Of a stretch of 64,000 nt of DNA, positions 44,201 to 52,715 are shown one piece after another (positions within the stretch are counted from its first letter, which is position 1; the number at the start of each line of letters is the position of its first letter). The stretch spans positions 26,140-90,139 of the IMG/VR virus record IMGVR_UViG_3300044634_002252; one strand, written 5' to 3'. The notes beneath the pieces are model-generated. The model made no database searches. It had not been told where the DNA came from and saw only the letters and a program-made list of their open reading frames with translations. A program made the translations under genes and the position numbers. Source of the DNA: a virus.

Positions 44201-47200
44201 CTTCAAGAGCTTTTCTCTTTTCAACGTCTGTTGTAGCTGCAAGCTCTGCTTTCTTTATATTTATCTTTTCGTCATACTGTGCTTTTACAGAATCTAACAG
44301 TCCTCTATTTTGTGCTAGCTGTTCAGCCCCCAATGTAAGATTTGCACTAATAAGTTTGTTGTTTTCTTCATATTGATCAATTTCTGATAGTGCTGGAAAA
44401 ATTAACAGTTTTCCTAAAATTGAATTATTAAAAGCATCATCTTCTTTATTTTTGCTGACGCCAGATTCTAGTGACTTAAAACTTTGTTCTAGATTTGCCA
44501 TTGAGTCTTCTTGAATTTTAAGAGCTATCTCTAATGGATTATCTAAAAGATTTTCTCCATTTTTGCCAAACAAAGATACTAGGTTTCCAGAAATACTTGC
44601 TGAAATGGAATAGTCTCCAAGCTTTTCTCCAAGTGCTGCTGCAATACTTTGAGCCTGGTCCTGAGTAATAACTCCCTGCATAATTGCATATCCAAGCTGT
44701 CTTGAAAGGTTTTTAGAAATATCTCCAGAACTCATTCCAGAAGATGCCATCGTCTCAATGTCTGCCATCATTGTGGAGCCAGTTTCAGATTCTAGATATG
44801 ATTGACCAAACTTTCTTTGCCCTCCAGAAGTTCCAGAAATCATATCCTGTCTTGATCTTTTTGAAATTTCTGTAGCAGAAACTGTTCCTATAAATTCGGA
44901 CATAGCCTGTAACTTATCGCCAGTCATTGTCATCGCTTTTGCAGTCTCAACGCCCTTTTTCCTTGCTTCCTCAAGTGCTGAGTTAAGCAAGTATATTCCA
45001 GTAGCTAAACCTCCTATTGCCAAAACTGCAAGTGCAATTGGGTTTTTTAACATTGATAGCATCATAAGTGGCATAGAAACTAGGCCTGCAATATCAGCCC
45101 CTGGGCCACCAGACATTCCATATGCCATGGCACCCATTCCAGCAACAGTTCCTGCTGCACCTATTGCTCGGCCACTAGGAGCTCTAGAACTTTGCTTATT
45201 ACTTGCTCGAACTGCAGAAATTCTTGCTTGAGCATCTTTTGGCTTTACGTATGCGCCAGTTCTGGCATCATAGTACCCGCCCTTTGCACCACGAGTTAAT
45301 CCAGCTGCTTCTAGGCCATCCTCATATCCAGGAATACTTCCTGCTATCATCGAGTTAATTAGTGGGGCATACTTTTCAGACATTTTAGCTGGGATAACAG
45401 CTTCACCAGGTGACAGCATTGCTGGTACCACATCGCCCTTACCCTTTGGCCCTGGCACAGAAACTACCCCATCGTTAAAACGATTCTGAGAAAGCTTTGC
45501 AAGAAGCCCAGCTATCCCCCTTGCTGCTGGAAGAGTCTTAGCACCACCACTGCCAACACTTAATATTTTTGATAAAGAGGCTGATGCCCTGGTCGGCGTT
45601 GGTGGTTTCGGACTAGGCTTCTTACTAGCTGCTCTTTTTACTACAGCTTTCTTTGGTTCTTTAACTGTATAATCTTTTCCAGACTCTCTAGCGTCAACAA
45701 GCTTTTCCATTGTCTCGTATCTAGACTTTTCTGGCAAGGGCAGGGTTTTAATCAATTCGTTAGAAAAACGCATAGCATCTTTTTTAGGAAGAGAATCTAG
45801 AAGTGGCAAAATCCTATTTTTAAGATTTTCTGGAATCATGATCTTGGTCTGAGATAGGAAGTTGCTTTCTAGCTTTTTAGTAAAGGTTGGACCAAACATT
45901 TTTGAAAGAATTCCACTTCTTCTTAAGCTAATTGCTTTATCTTGAACATTTCCAAAAATACTTAAATATCTTCTGGTTGATCCGCTGGCCTGTCCAGGTC
46001 CTTGGGCTGGCGTAAGGCCTAGCTTTCCAAGAGAGTTGGCGTCCTCAATTAATCTTTTGGCTATTGGATTTTTTATTTTTTTAACAGCTGAAGCCTCTGC
46101 CCTCTGATACATCTTGTGAACGTCAGACTCTTTTAGCTTTGAGTCATAAGATCTTTTTAATTCAGAAGTGAATGACTTCTCCATGTTTAATATATAAGAC
46201 TTAAGTTGCTTGTCTGAAATTCCATGATTTTCTGGAAGCCTAGTCAATATCCCAGAGCCAAAAAGTCCCTTTGGCATTTTACGAAGTGACTTTAGGTAGT
46301 CCTTTCCAGACATCTTTGTGCTATCTGGATTTGCCGTGGCCTGGTTTGCGAGTGATGGCAGTGCCTCTACCATATTTGAATAAAGTCTAAGATTATTTTC
46401 TGGAAGCTTGCTTACTGTTTTAAAAAATTCTTCCTTTAGCTGGTTAGGGTCAATTCCTCTTCTTTTAAAGGCGCCAGACTTAATTCCCTTTTGTAGCTCT
46501 GTCTCAAAAAGACCAGCTAGTTGCTTTCTTGTTAGGCCCTCTCCAATGGATGGAGAGAAGTGCGAGCTTTCTAAAGTTTTAGATGCATCAAATCGCATCT
46601 GCTTAATCTCTGCAGAGCCATTTTTATATCCAGGGATACCCAAGCCTCTAAACAATCTTGCAGCAAAGCCAGAACCAGTTACCCTAACACCACCTAGACC
46701 TGCTGCACGTAGTTCTTGCTTTAGCTGTTTTGCAATAGCTGGATCACGTGCGATAATCTTATCGATTTCTTTAAACGAGAATCCTCCAGGAGTTTGAGTT
46801 TCTATGTATGGAGATCTAGGATTCAAAGAATATTGATTGCTGGTTCCTGATACCAGATTGCTACCAAACGGTAGACCTAGCCTTTCAAAGGCTTTTAGCT
46901 GTTCTGGAGATGCTCCACGCATGGGCGCTGGCTGAATGAATCTACTAAGATTGGCAGATGGCATTCCAGAATCTTTTGCTCTAGCATATGCCATTAGCAT
47001 GTCATTAGGGTATGCAGATGACCTTCTAGCTACAGAAGAATTAGCAATAATGTCTATGTTTCCATACCTAGCCAAAGACTTTTCGCTAGGATTAGTGGTA
47101 AGAGCATTAAAGTTTTTGCCCTTAGTTCCAAATATCTTATTAATTATGGATTGAAGTATTGAGGTTTTTGCATAGCCATATGTGGGCCTAGCTGATGCTG

Positions 47201-49610
47201 ATGTTGATTTTGGATCTAAACCAAATAAGTCTCTTTCCATGTCTGACCTAGATTGTTTTTGCCTTGGGTTTAAGATTCCATACTTTGTCAAATAGTCTGC
47301 GCCAGATTGGGTTTCAAATGCGCTCTTGTACCTTGCACTGCTACCGCTGGTTTTTAAAGCATCCATGAATGTATCTGACTGCATCCTAACGCCAACTCTG
47401 GAACGACCTAGCATTGAGGCAAATGGATTAAGTCCAAATCTGAATCCTGGAATATTATCTGAAATCATTGAGGAGACTAGCCCTCTATACTTTTTTGCCT
47501 GCTTAGCTGGTATAACGGCTTCGCCTGGGGAAAGCATAGCTGGAACTACATCCCCAGCACCCTTAGGGCCTGGAACAGAAACAACTCCTCTAGCATATTT
47601 TTTAGGAGATCTTCCAGCCCCACGAGCTACTGGAGCACCAGTTTCTGGATTTATCCCCAAGAATTTAGATTGCTGAACAATAGCTCTTGCATAAGAAGTT
47701 GCCAGCTTATCTACAGCCCCAGCCTCTACAGCAAATGTCTGAACAAGCTTTGCATGTGATTGGTTTAGAGATGATGCTACAGCTGTGGCTTCAAGCTGTT
47801 GCTGTGTCATGTAGTCAGTTGAAAGGCCTAGACCTCTAGAGGAGTCGCCAGTTTTTGAAAAGACATTCATTAAAGTAGCAAAAAGCTTAATTATATTAGC
47901 AGCACCATTAGCTATAAGACCAAACATCATTAAGAATATTGGACCAACAGCACCGACCAGTGTGGTTGCAACTACTGTAAACTGTTTGGCACCTGAGCTC
48001 ATCTGGTCAAACTTTTTCAATAGCTCTGCAGCAAACTCTACTATTGGAGTTATTGCCTTTAAGAATTCTTCTCCAACTGGCGCTAAGGCTGCCTGAAATC
48101 TTTCAAGTTGTTTTTGAAATTTAAAAAGAGGCGAACTCTCTACTCTCTTTAGCTCTCGTTCAGCAACGATTGCTAGCTCGGCTGTTGAGGAGCTTGTCAG
48201 CTTCAGAACTCTCTGTGCCTGAGATCCTTCTTTAATAACATTTTGAAATAGTGTTGATAGACGTGAAAACTGAAACTTACCAAATAATTGTTCGATTGCT
48301 CTTGCACGGTTAAGTGGATCTAGGGTATCAAGTGCTTGAGCAAATCCAATTACAATGCCCTTAACATCTCCCTTATTGGCCTCAACAATGCCCTGTATAT
48401 TAATTCCAAGAGCACCCAGCATCTCTGCCGCTTTTCCTGTTGGATTAATCAAAGCTGCAAGACCAGACTTTAGGGCGTTAGCACCTTCTGAGGCATTAAT
48501 TCCACCCTCTTTCATGGCTGTCAGGAAGAAGGCTAGATCTTCAACATTTCCACCGAGCTGCTTTACAACTGGACCAGCTTTTGGAATTGCAATAGTCAAA
48601 TCATTAATCGAAGTTACTGTTTCGTTTTCTACGGAGTTTAAGAAGTTAATCTTAGCTGCTAGGTCTTCCGCTGCCACTCCAAACGCATCTGTAACTGATA
48701 TTGTTGCTCTTAGGGCTTCTTGCTGATCTACCTCACCAAGAACTGCAAGTCTTGTTGCCTGAGTTACCTGAGCCATAAGGGCAGAGCCTTTTAGGCCCAT
48801 CTGAGCTGCATCTGCCGCAAGCTCAAGAGTTTTGTTTACTTCAACGCCGTACTTTGTAAAACCATCAGCAAGGCGCTTCATTTCTTCTAGAGCTTTATCC
48901 GTTGCCCCGTCTGAGTCAAATGCGTCTCCGTAAACACGCTTAAATCTAATAGCCTGCTTTTCAATTTTTTCAAATTCTTTTACGGCCATAGAGCCAAAAA
49001 TTGCTAGAGGTATTGTAAAACCAACCATAAGCTGTCTACCAGCCCACTGGGTGTTCTTACCAAAGTTTAGAAGGTTGGTAGATCCTTGCTTAACTAGCTG
49101 ATTAAAGAGCTGTTGCTTTTGTGCGGCAACGGCAGTTTTAGTTGCTAGATTCTCCATGTCTAAAGCTAAAGGCCGAACAGCAATGGCCTTCATTGCACCA
49201 CTGCCGTCACGGCCTAGCTTAACATATTGAGTCTGTAAGGTTTTTACTCTTTCACGAGCAACCTTTTCAATTGTGTCAAATTCACTTCTAAATAATCTAC
49301 CAAAAGTCTTTGTAGATGCTCCAGCATATCTGAAGTACTCCCCCATGCCGAGCTTGTTTTTTTCAAGCGCAGTAGTAAAAGATTCTGCAGTTGTAGATAT
49401 ATTTTTTACACTGGCAGCAAACTGACCAGTCGCATTAATATTATTTATTAAGTTACGCTGGATGTTCTGGGCGGACTGTGCCTGCTGTGCCCCGCTCTTG
49501 AGCAGCTGAGCATTTAGCTGAGATATCTGCCTCTGCAGGTTTTTAATTTCTGCTATACCCACAGATGTGTCAACATTAATTATAATGTCGGATCTGATAT
49601 CATCAGCCAT
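41247..49610 (-). CDS. Tape measure protein
   Basis: This 2787-residue protein is long, helical and repetitive. It has an N-terminal coiled coil (IAEIKNLQRQISQLNAQLL), hydrophobic stretches near residues 540-580 and 1490-1560, and an Ala/Gln-rich C-terminal coiled coil. A motif of the form DVVPAMLSPGEAVIPA occurs near residues 686 and 1393, and a variant TVPAMLTPGEFVMSK near 2710. SD AGGAGG precedes ATG 49610. By the usual 0.15 nm per residue a tail of about 420 nm is expected if the protein is not processed. It is preceded by the two tail-assembly chaperone genes. Confidence 0.92.
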   Translation of the reverse strand: MADDIRSDIIINVDTSVGIAEIKNLQRQISQLNAQLLKSGAQQAQSAQNIQRNLINNINATGQFAASVKNISTTAESFTTALEKNKLGMGEYFRYAGASTKTFGRLFRSEFDTIEKVARERVKTLQTQYVKLGRDGSGAMKAIAVRPLALDMENLATKTAVAAQKQQLFNQLVKQGSTNLLNFGKNTQWAGRQLMVGFTIPLAIFGSMAVKEFEKIEKQAIRFKRVYGDAFDSDGATDKALEEMKRLADGFTKYGVEVNKTLELAADAAQMGLKGSALMAQVTQATRLAVLGEVDQQEALRATISVTDAFGVAAEDLAAKINFLNSVENETVTSINDLTIAIPKAGPVVKQLGGNVEDLAFFLTAMKEGGINASEGANALKSGLAALINPTGKAAEMLGALGINIQGIVEANKGDVKGIVIGFAQALDTLDPLNRARAIEQLFGKFQFSRLSTLFQNVIKEGSQAQRVLKLTSSSTAELAIVAERELKRVESSPLFKFQKQLERFQAALAPVGEEFLKAITPIVEFAAELLKKFDQMSSGAKQFTVVATTLVGAVGPIFLMMFGLIANGAANIIKLFATLMNVFSKTGDSSRGLGLSTDYMTQQQLEATAVASSLNQSHAKLVQTFAVEAGAVDKLATSYARAIVQQSKFLGINPETGAPVARGAGRSPKKYARGVVSVPGPKGAGDVVPAMLSPGEAVIPAKQAKKYRGLVSSMISDNIPGFRFGLNPFASMLGRSRVGVRMQSDTFMDALKTSGSSARYKSAFETQSGADYLTKYGILNPRQKQSRSDMERDLFGLDPKSTSASARPTYGYAKTSILQSIINKIFGTKGKNFNALTTNPSEKSLARYGNIDIIANSSVARRSSAYPNDMLMAYARAKDSGMPSANLSRFIQPAPMRGASPEQLKAFERLGLPFGSNLVSGTSNQYSLNPRSPYIETQTPGGFSFKEIDKIIARDPAIAKQLKQELRAAGLGGVRVTGSGFAARLFRGLGIPGYKNGSAEIKQMRFDASKTLESSHFSPSIGEGLTRKQLAGLFETELQKGIKSGAFKRRGIDPNQLKEEFFKTVSKLPENNLRLYSNMVEALPSLANQATANPDSTKMSGKDYLKSLRKMPKGLFGSGILTRLPENHGISDKQLKSYILNMEKSFTSELKRSYDSKLKESDVHKMYQRAEASAVKKIKNPIAKRLIEDANSLGKLGLTPAQGPGQASGSTRRYLSIFGNVQDKAISLRRSGILSKMFGPTFTKKLESNFLSQTKIMIPENLKNRILPLLDSLPKKDAMRFSNELIKTLPLPEKSRYETMEKLVDARESGKDYTVKEPKKAVVKRAASKKPSPKPPTPTRASASLSKILSVGSGGAKTLPAARGIAGLLAKLSQNRFNDGVVSVPGPKGKGDVVPAMLSPGEAVIPAKMSEKYAPLINSMIAGSIPGYEDGLEAAGLTRGAKGGYYDARTGAYVKPKDAQARISAVRASNKQSSRAPSGRAIGAAGTVAGMGAMAYGMSGGPGADIAGLVSMPLMMLSMLKNPIALAVLAIGGLATGIYLLNSALEEARKKGVETAKAMTMTGDKLQAMSEFIGTVSATEISKRSRQDMISGTSGGQRKFGQSYLESETGSTMMADIETMASSGMSSGDISKNLSRQLGYAIMQGVITQDQAQSIAAALGEKLGDYSISASISGNLVSLFGKNGENLLDNPLEIALKIQEDSMANLEQSFKSLESGVSKNKEDDAFNNSILGKLLIFPALSEIDQYEENNKLISANLTLGAEQLAQNRGLLDSVKAQYDEKINIKKAELAATTDVEKRKALEEDLNDLYKKRESDVETIRQSNAAIFDSIIQQSLAMDKTTFDDGFKSAAANVYTEGTDKIFGDQAIKAIDEMDNKKGYSREFQATLSLAYLSKELDPQVITSLLAADDKTGGKISTEFSALVKAKGTGEANDLLQLLATSNVKQENYPIYLQMFAQKDRDFDSSFEALSALTNFRSKYGFTIDLNVKGEEKIDSIKDYMDKTKDFPETIDLKYITEMADTTKDPVLGAQLRSMIANWDVISGGDNEASYQVTVDFLAGKSDKGVLAAYMAEKGITSTGSAVVDQATYGGAASAWTVGEGGTGSKDGNTDGEDPEDTTGGGKTDPYAEPLKRLKEVRSAAVDAAGGAKELSKWLGGNKNMKQFEGLEQRLMKSGTNTTFIDYILGLDKDVQTKFVKFKNGLLTITKEGKNLAKMFNEIALGEYQSSLKKSSQEALNQSNAFNKLVGSGMSVAEALKAIENPALAAAIASKSISSEELKTLATDANEAASKIGLVAARLQLIQDIQDASGERAMADRFNTNNTKLNELQQAAIKFDATLSKTYQDFLTGMIDELPAEFATRMQQVIDSIEFKESVFQDGFGKAMEAFAAQEEKLQIDMEVDLKSFSIEGVAQTGAREIMAQAQNEIGALQFKMDDLQAGIQEIEWQEDEVNKKYDKRIEALDKIEKANEAISAQQKTQISLADALTQGDIAGAARAAQEMRAQSAQGAIGNQRDMIEASRQGALGSLRSSGGKTREQLEADILKIQKEIFKIEEQRLEPATEAVRKAEAKLAADTASLVVLGKTSLEWRQVKNGIDLAVTSSQSFKDAMQTALDIVKEIVNYWNQMRTNPLDPNKILQNSGTASRNRAYFEDVVLPAIASGTASGSQVTDYVNATNQALGRPRGSYVALAKGGLVPKYFVDGGFARGTDTVPAMLTPGEFVMSKYAVQKYGVDKMRAINNGAQSSDSVYNYEVNVNVKTDANADQIARSVIGQIKQIDSQRIRGNKF

Positions 49611-49641
49611 GCATTAGCACCTCCTAGCCGCTAGTCCATAT

Positions 49642-49953
49642 TTAAGTGTTTATTCTGCCGAAGATGCTTGCGTTTCCTGATGCCTCTTCAACAATCTTAT
49701 AAACTGTAGGAAGGTCTAATAGATCTTCCAAAACCTTTACGTCTTCTGCTAGCTCTGGCTTAAACTGCTGCATAGCAATCTGAACACACTCGATAAGAAG
49801 ATTCATAGACTTCTCGTTGTCTTCTGAAACATCCTGAATTTCCTGGAACTTCTTTAGGAATGGTCTCAAAAGTGAAATCTTTAGTGGTCTAATCTGAATC
49901 TCTTGACCGTCTAGCAATGTTACCTTTTTTTCTTCATTTACTGTAGTTGCCAT
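49642..49953 (-). CDS. Tail assembly chaperone, short paralog
   Basis: This 103-residue protein shows VTLLDGQEIQIRPLKISLLRPFLKKFQEI and an MQQF and LDLPTVYKIVEEAS pattern that matches the N-terminal part of the protein at 50010-50702 (VELFDGNSIEVSPLKIKYLRQF, LDLSSIYKIIDVAAG). It lies just before the tape measure, as gpG-type chaperones do. AAGGAAAT precedes the ATG. It is a separate gene, not a frameshift product. It probably keeps the tape measure soluble before tail assembly. Confidence 0.8.
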   Translation of the reverse strand: MATTVNEEKKVTLLDGQEIQIRPLKISLLRPFLKKFQEIQDVSEDNEKSMNLLIECVQIAMQQFKPELAEDVKVLEDLLDLPTVYKIVEEASGNASIFGRINT

Positions 49954-49991
49954 AGTATTATTTCCTTCCTAGGTTTTTTGTGGCTTTGATA

Positions 49992-50000
49992 ATTATATCA
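49992..50000 (-). promoter_or_regulatory. Extended -10 (TGA-TATAAT) before the short chaperone gene
   Basis: On the minus strand TATAAT (49997-49992) is preceded by TG at the extended -10 position. It lies in the 56-base gap between the two chaperone genes. The -35 region is poor (CTAAAA-like), as is usual for extended -10 promoters. It would allow the short chaperone and the tape measure to be expressed on their own. Confidence 0.5.
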
Positions 50001-50009
50001 CAGAGAGGC

Positions 50010-50702
50010 TTATTTTTTAGTTAAATCTTCGTAACCAAGGCCCATCCCAATACCAAATCCAGCCTTTTTAGCATTCTGCCCTTGCAGTGCAGTAATATCG
50101 TTTGCATCCTTTGCTTTGCCCTTGCTAAACACTCTAGCTTTCATCTGTTCCCAAGCATTGCTATCATTTCTTCCAGTTTGCTTATCTAGGTCTACGCCCT
50201 GGATGGCTGCAAAAAACTTTTTTTCTTGATAATCTAATTCTCTTTTTGTTTCTAGTATTGAGGTAAGTTCTGGCATAGATATACTAGATTCCATCTCTTC
50301 GTAGTTTTTCCAAATTCCCGTCAAAAAAGCTTCAGCCTCTAGCTTCACAAGGTCTAATCCAGACCAGTCAGCGCCGCTACTCACGGCCTGCTCTTTAACT
50401 TCTTTTTCGCTTTCTTTCTTTATCTTAATTCCTGCAGCCACATCTATAATTTTATATATTGAGCTTAAGTCAAGGTTTTCTTCTAGGTCAGCCATTGTCT
50501 TAATTGATGGATAATACTGCTGCATGCATATTCTGGCACATTCAGAAAGGAAGAATATAGCGTCGTCGTCAGTTTTTGCAGCTTTTACAAACTCGAAGGC
50601 ATCCATAAATTGACGTAAATACTTTATCTTAAGTGGGGATACCTCAATACTGTTGCCGTCAAAAAGCTCAACAATAGATGTTTCGTATATTCTGGTTGCC
50701 AT
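50010..50702 (-). CDS. Tail assembly chaperone, long paralog
   Basis: This 230-residue protein has an N-terminal domain (about residues 1-95) that is paralogous to the short chaperone, then a helical extension with ILETKRELDYQEKKFFAAIQG and a C-terminal GFGIGMGLGYEDL. It resembles a fused GT-type chaperone in one frame. ATG 50702 lies exactly six bases after TATAAT 50714-50709, with no SD, so the message is probably leaderless. A terminator ends the previous transcript just before it. Confidence 0.78.
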   Translation of the reverse strand: MATRIYETSIVELFDGNSIEVSPLKIKYLRQFMDAFEFVKAAKTDDDAIFFLSECARICMQQYYPSIKTMADLEENLDLSSIYKIIDVAAGIKIKKESEKEVKEQAVSSGADWSGLDLVKLEAEAFLTGIWKNYEEMESSISMPELTSILETKRELDYQEKKFFAAIQGVDLDKQTGRNDSNAWEQMKARVFSKGKAKDANDITALQGQNAKKAGFGIGMGLGYEDLTKK

Positions 50703-50708
50703 GTATCT

Positions 50709-50714
50709 ATTATA
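50709..50714 (-). promoter_or_regulatory. TATAAT -10 element six bases before a leaderless start
   Basis: On the minus strand TATAAT is followed by AGATAC and the ATG at 50702. Two bases upstream are GG, and a TTGCTG at the -35 distance (17 bases) is weak. It lies directly after the terminator at 50721-50755, so a new transcript starts where the last one ends. Confidence 0.65.
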
Positions 50715-50720
50715 CCAAAA

Positions 50721-50755
50721 GCAAACTGCCCCAGCAACTTAATGCCAGGGCAGTT
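50721..50755 (-). terminator. Intrinsic terminator after the major tail protein
   Basis: On the minus strand AACTGCCC (50755-50748) pairs with GGGCAGTT (50731-50724), extended inward by wobble and three more pairs around the loop TTAAGT. TGCTTTT follows. The internal mismatches on the plus strand become G-U pairs only in minus-strand RNA, which supports the direction. Confidence 0.75.
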
Positions 50756-50777
50756 CTATTAAATTATATTTAAGCTA

Positions 50778-51401
50778 TTAGCTTGCTGGGATTGTGCGGT
50801 CCACGATCTTTCCGTATGACGCTGCGTCATTTGGAAGTAAACGGAACGAAACTTCAAACATTGTTGCTTCGTCACGCTTAGCGCCTACAGTAACACTTTC
50901 AATAGAAAGTGCACGGTAAGCAACGTAAATACGTTCAATCTGGTCAGATGCTGCACAGTCACCAGTTCCTGGGCCAACAGCAACTAGACCACGCTCTACT
51001 GGACACTCTCCAATGTCACCTGCGGACAGGTTCATTGTTGGGTTTCCAGCAACAGTAGTTAGATCATCATCCTTTGCAGCAAGTGCAAATAGAAGGTTCT
51101 CTAGTGTAGCTTCAGCAAATGCAGTATTCAGGTTAACCTGCATACCCTGCTTGTATAGTTTAGCAACGTCTAGAACCTGGTCAACCTGTACTTCTCCGAA
51201 GTCAGGCTGGAATACGATTTCAAGACCATTCATTGTGTAACCAACGTTACGGTAGTCAGCATCGTCAGACAAGGTTGTCTTGTACGATACGTCCTCTGTA
51301 TAAGCTGGTAGATCACCGTCTGTCAAAAGACCGTTTTCGTAAGTAAATAGAGCAGCTGCACCAACAATAATTTGTGAGCTATTACCACGTGTATATGCCA
51401 T
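50778..51401 (-). CDS. Major tail protein
   Basis: This 207-residue protein has the composition and position of a tail tube protein: beta-rich, with LTTVAGNPTMNLSAGD, a Gly/Asp-rich middle and VSFRLLPNDAASYGKIVD near the end. GAGGTG precedes the ATG. It is followed by a terminator and the two chaperone genes, the classic order tube-chaperones-tape measure. The N-terminus MAYTRGNSSQIIVGAAALF fits. Confidence 0.8.
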   Translation of the reverse strand: MAYTRGNSSQIIVGAAALFTYENGLLTDGDLPAYTEDVSYKTTLSDDADYRNVGYTMNGLEIVFQPDFGEVQVDQVLDVAKLYKQGMQVNLNTAFAEATLENLLFALAAKDDDLTTVAGNPTMNLSAGDIGECPVERGLVAVGPGTGDCAASDQIERIYVAYRALSIESVTVGAKRDEATMFEVSFRLLPNDAASYGKIVDRTIPAS

Positions 51402-51457
51402 AATTTTTCACCTCTTTTTCATTTTATGGATAAGAGGGCTTTGTTTCCTCAAGACCA

Positions 51458-51466
51458 ATTGTACCA
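51458..51466 (-). promoter_or_regulatory. Possible extended -10 before the major tail protein
   Basis: On the minus strand TGG-TACAAT (51466-51458) lies in the gap before ATG 51401. It is one base off TATAAT, and the extended TG element is present. The -35 region is poor. It would give the tail tube gene its own high-level transcript, but the evidence is weak. Confidence 0.35.
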
Positions 51467-51471
51467 CGCTT

Positions 51472-52047
51472 TTATATAAGAGTATTATTGTAGGATACGT
51501 TTCCTGGCGCATATCCCTTGGTGTGGTAGCAGTAATCTATAATTATCTTGTTACCAGCATAGGTTCTGGCAGTTCCAAAGTCTATAATATCCCTAGTCTC
51601 CTCTAGCTGATATATCTTGATGTCATGGAAGTATACTGGCAGGAACTCTCCCTTATATAGGCCTGTTGCTGGATTGTAGTCTGGACTGGACATAATCCAA
51701 TTATTAAGATCTTCTGCAGACTCGTCCCCTCGATCCAGGAGATCCTGAACAGCCTGAGTTGCAAAAATAAGAGCTTCAGAATCGCTGTGCATTTTGTAGA
51801 AATAGTAAAGGAGTTGTTCATCTTTGATGTGTGGAAAAGCCCTTCTCCTCATCTTGAACATTCTATCGTATACAGCAAATACGTCCGCAGATGCATCTGG
51901 GAAGTTTTCTGTTAAGGCTTGCAGGTCTGTTGGGGCTGTCGGAAAAAATCTCATTAGATTAGCATTAAATCTTTCTGGACCAAGAATCTCTGGTATTTTT
52001 GAAGAGAGATAATCATTAATAAATATTGGTGGGTATGACATTGCCAT
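51472..52047 (-). CDS. Head-tail connection/tail completion protein
   Basis: This 191-residue protein lies between connector genes and the major tail protein. It has SYPPIFINDYLSSKIPEILG at the N-terminus and FHDIKIYQLEETRDIIDFG towards the end. No clear family is recognised. Order suggests tail terminator or neck protein. Its ATG overlaps the upstream stop. Confidence rests on synteny. Confidence 0.55.
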   Translation of the reverse strand: MAMSYPPIFINDYLSSKIPEILGPERFNANLMRFFPTAPTDLQALTENFPDASADVFAVYDRMFKMRRRAFPHIKDEQLLYYFYKMHSDSEALIFATQAVQDLLDRGDESAEDLNNWIMSSPDYNPATGLYKGEFLPVYFHDIKIYQLEETRDIIDFGTARTYAGNKIIIDYCYHTKGYAPGNVSYNNTLI

Positions 52048-52715
52048 TATAGAACACCAGCCTTTTTAATCCAATTCAAACCGACAGCAATTCCTCGTGA
52101 TCTACCGCCACGCTTTGCTGAGCTAAAGTTAGTCTTAAAGTCTACTGGGTTACGAAGATAGTTTGCAATTCCAGTTGATTCCAAAAACGACTGTCTAAAG
52201 TATCTACTAAAGAATGAGTCAAACACTTTCTGATATTCTCCCTGAACTGGGCCTCCTGGATTTTCTACCCTAACTGGAGAAGATGTAAAAACCTCTTCTC
52301 CGTCAACCTCAAAGGCTAGTACAGATTGTTTTGGAACTATTGTAACTGGAATTCCGTTTTCCATAATTTCTGCTTTATTATAAAAAGGAACGGTAGAGCC
52401 ATTCTTTATACTTCTAGACTGTCTAAACGTAGAGTTAAAGGATAAGCCATTGCCCTTAACGACATAGCTCAAACTAAATAATCTTGAATCTGGAGATCCA
52501 GCTTGATCCCACTCATACATATGATGAAGAAGCTGTGGGTTTACTCTTGCATTTGAGTCTATGTATTGCTTTAGTGCAGACAAGGAAGTTTCTCCAAAAG
52601 ACTTTAAGAATGAAGGAAGTCCTCTCTTTACGCCGTCAAGAAATCCGAATGTGTATTCAACCATGTTGTCCATGTCTCGCATAAAACTTTTAGTATTAAT
52701 TTTTAAACCAATCAT
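52047..52715 (-). CDS. Neck/tail-completion protein (HK97 gp10-like position)
   Basis: This 222-residue protein is at the place of HK97 gp10-type neck proteins. Its N-terminus LKINTKSFMRDMDNMVEYTF is helical, followed by beta-rich parts with NGIPVTIVPKQSVLAFEVDG. It overlaps the preceding gene by one base. The role in head-tail joining is inferred from position. Confidence 0.55.
   Translation of the reverse strand: MIGLKINTKSFMRDMDNMVEYTFGFLDGVKRGLPSFLKSFGETSLSALKQYIDSNARVNPQLLHHMYEWDQAGSPDSRLFSLSYVVKGNGLSFNSTFRQSRSIKNGSTVPFYNKAEIMENGIPVTIVPKQSVLAFEVDGEEVFTSSPVRVENPGGPVQGEYQKVFDSFFSRYFRQSFLESTGIANYLRNPVDFKTNFSSAKRGGRSRGIAVGLNWIKKAGVL

Noticed and set aside
50010-50702. Programmed frameshift in the long tail chaperone
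   Set aside because: The extension is already in frame with the N-terminal domain, and I saw no classic slippery heptamer at the domain boundary.
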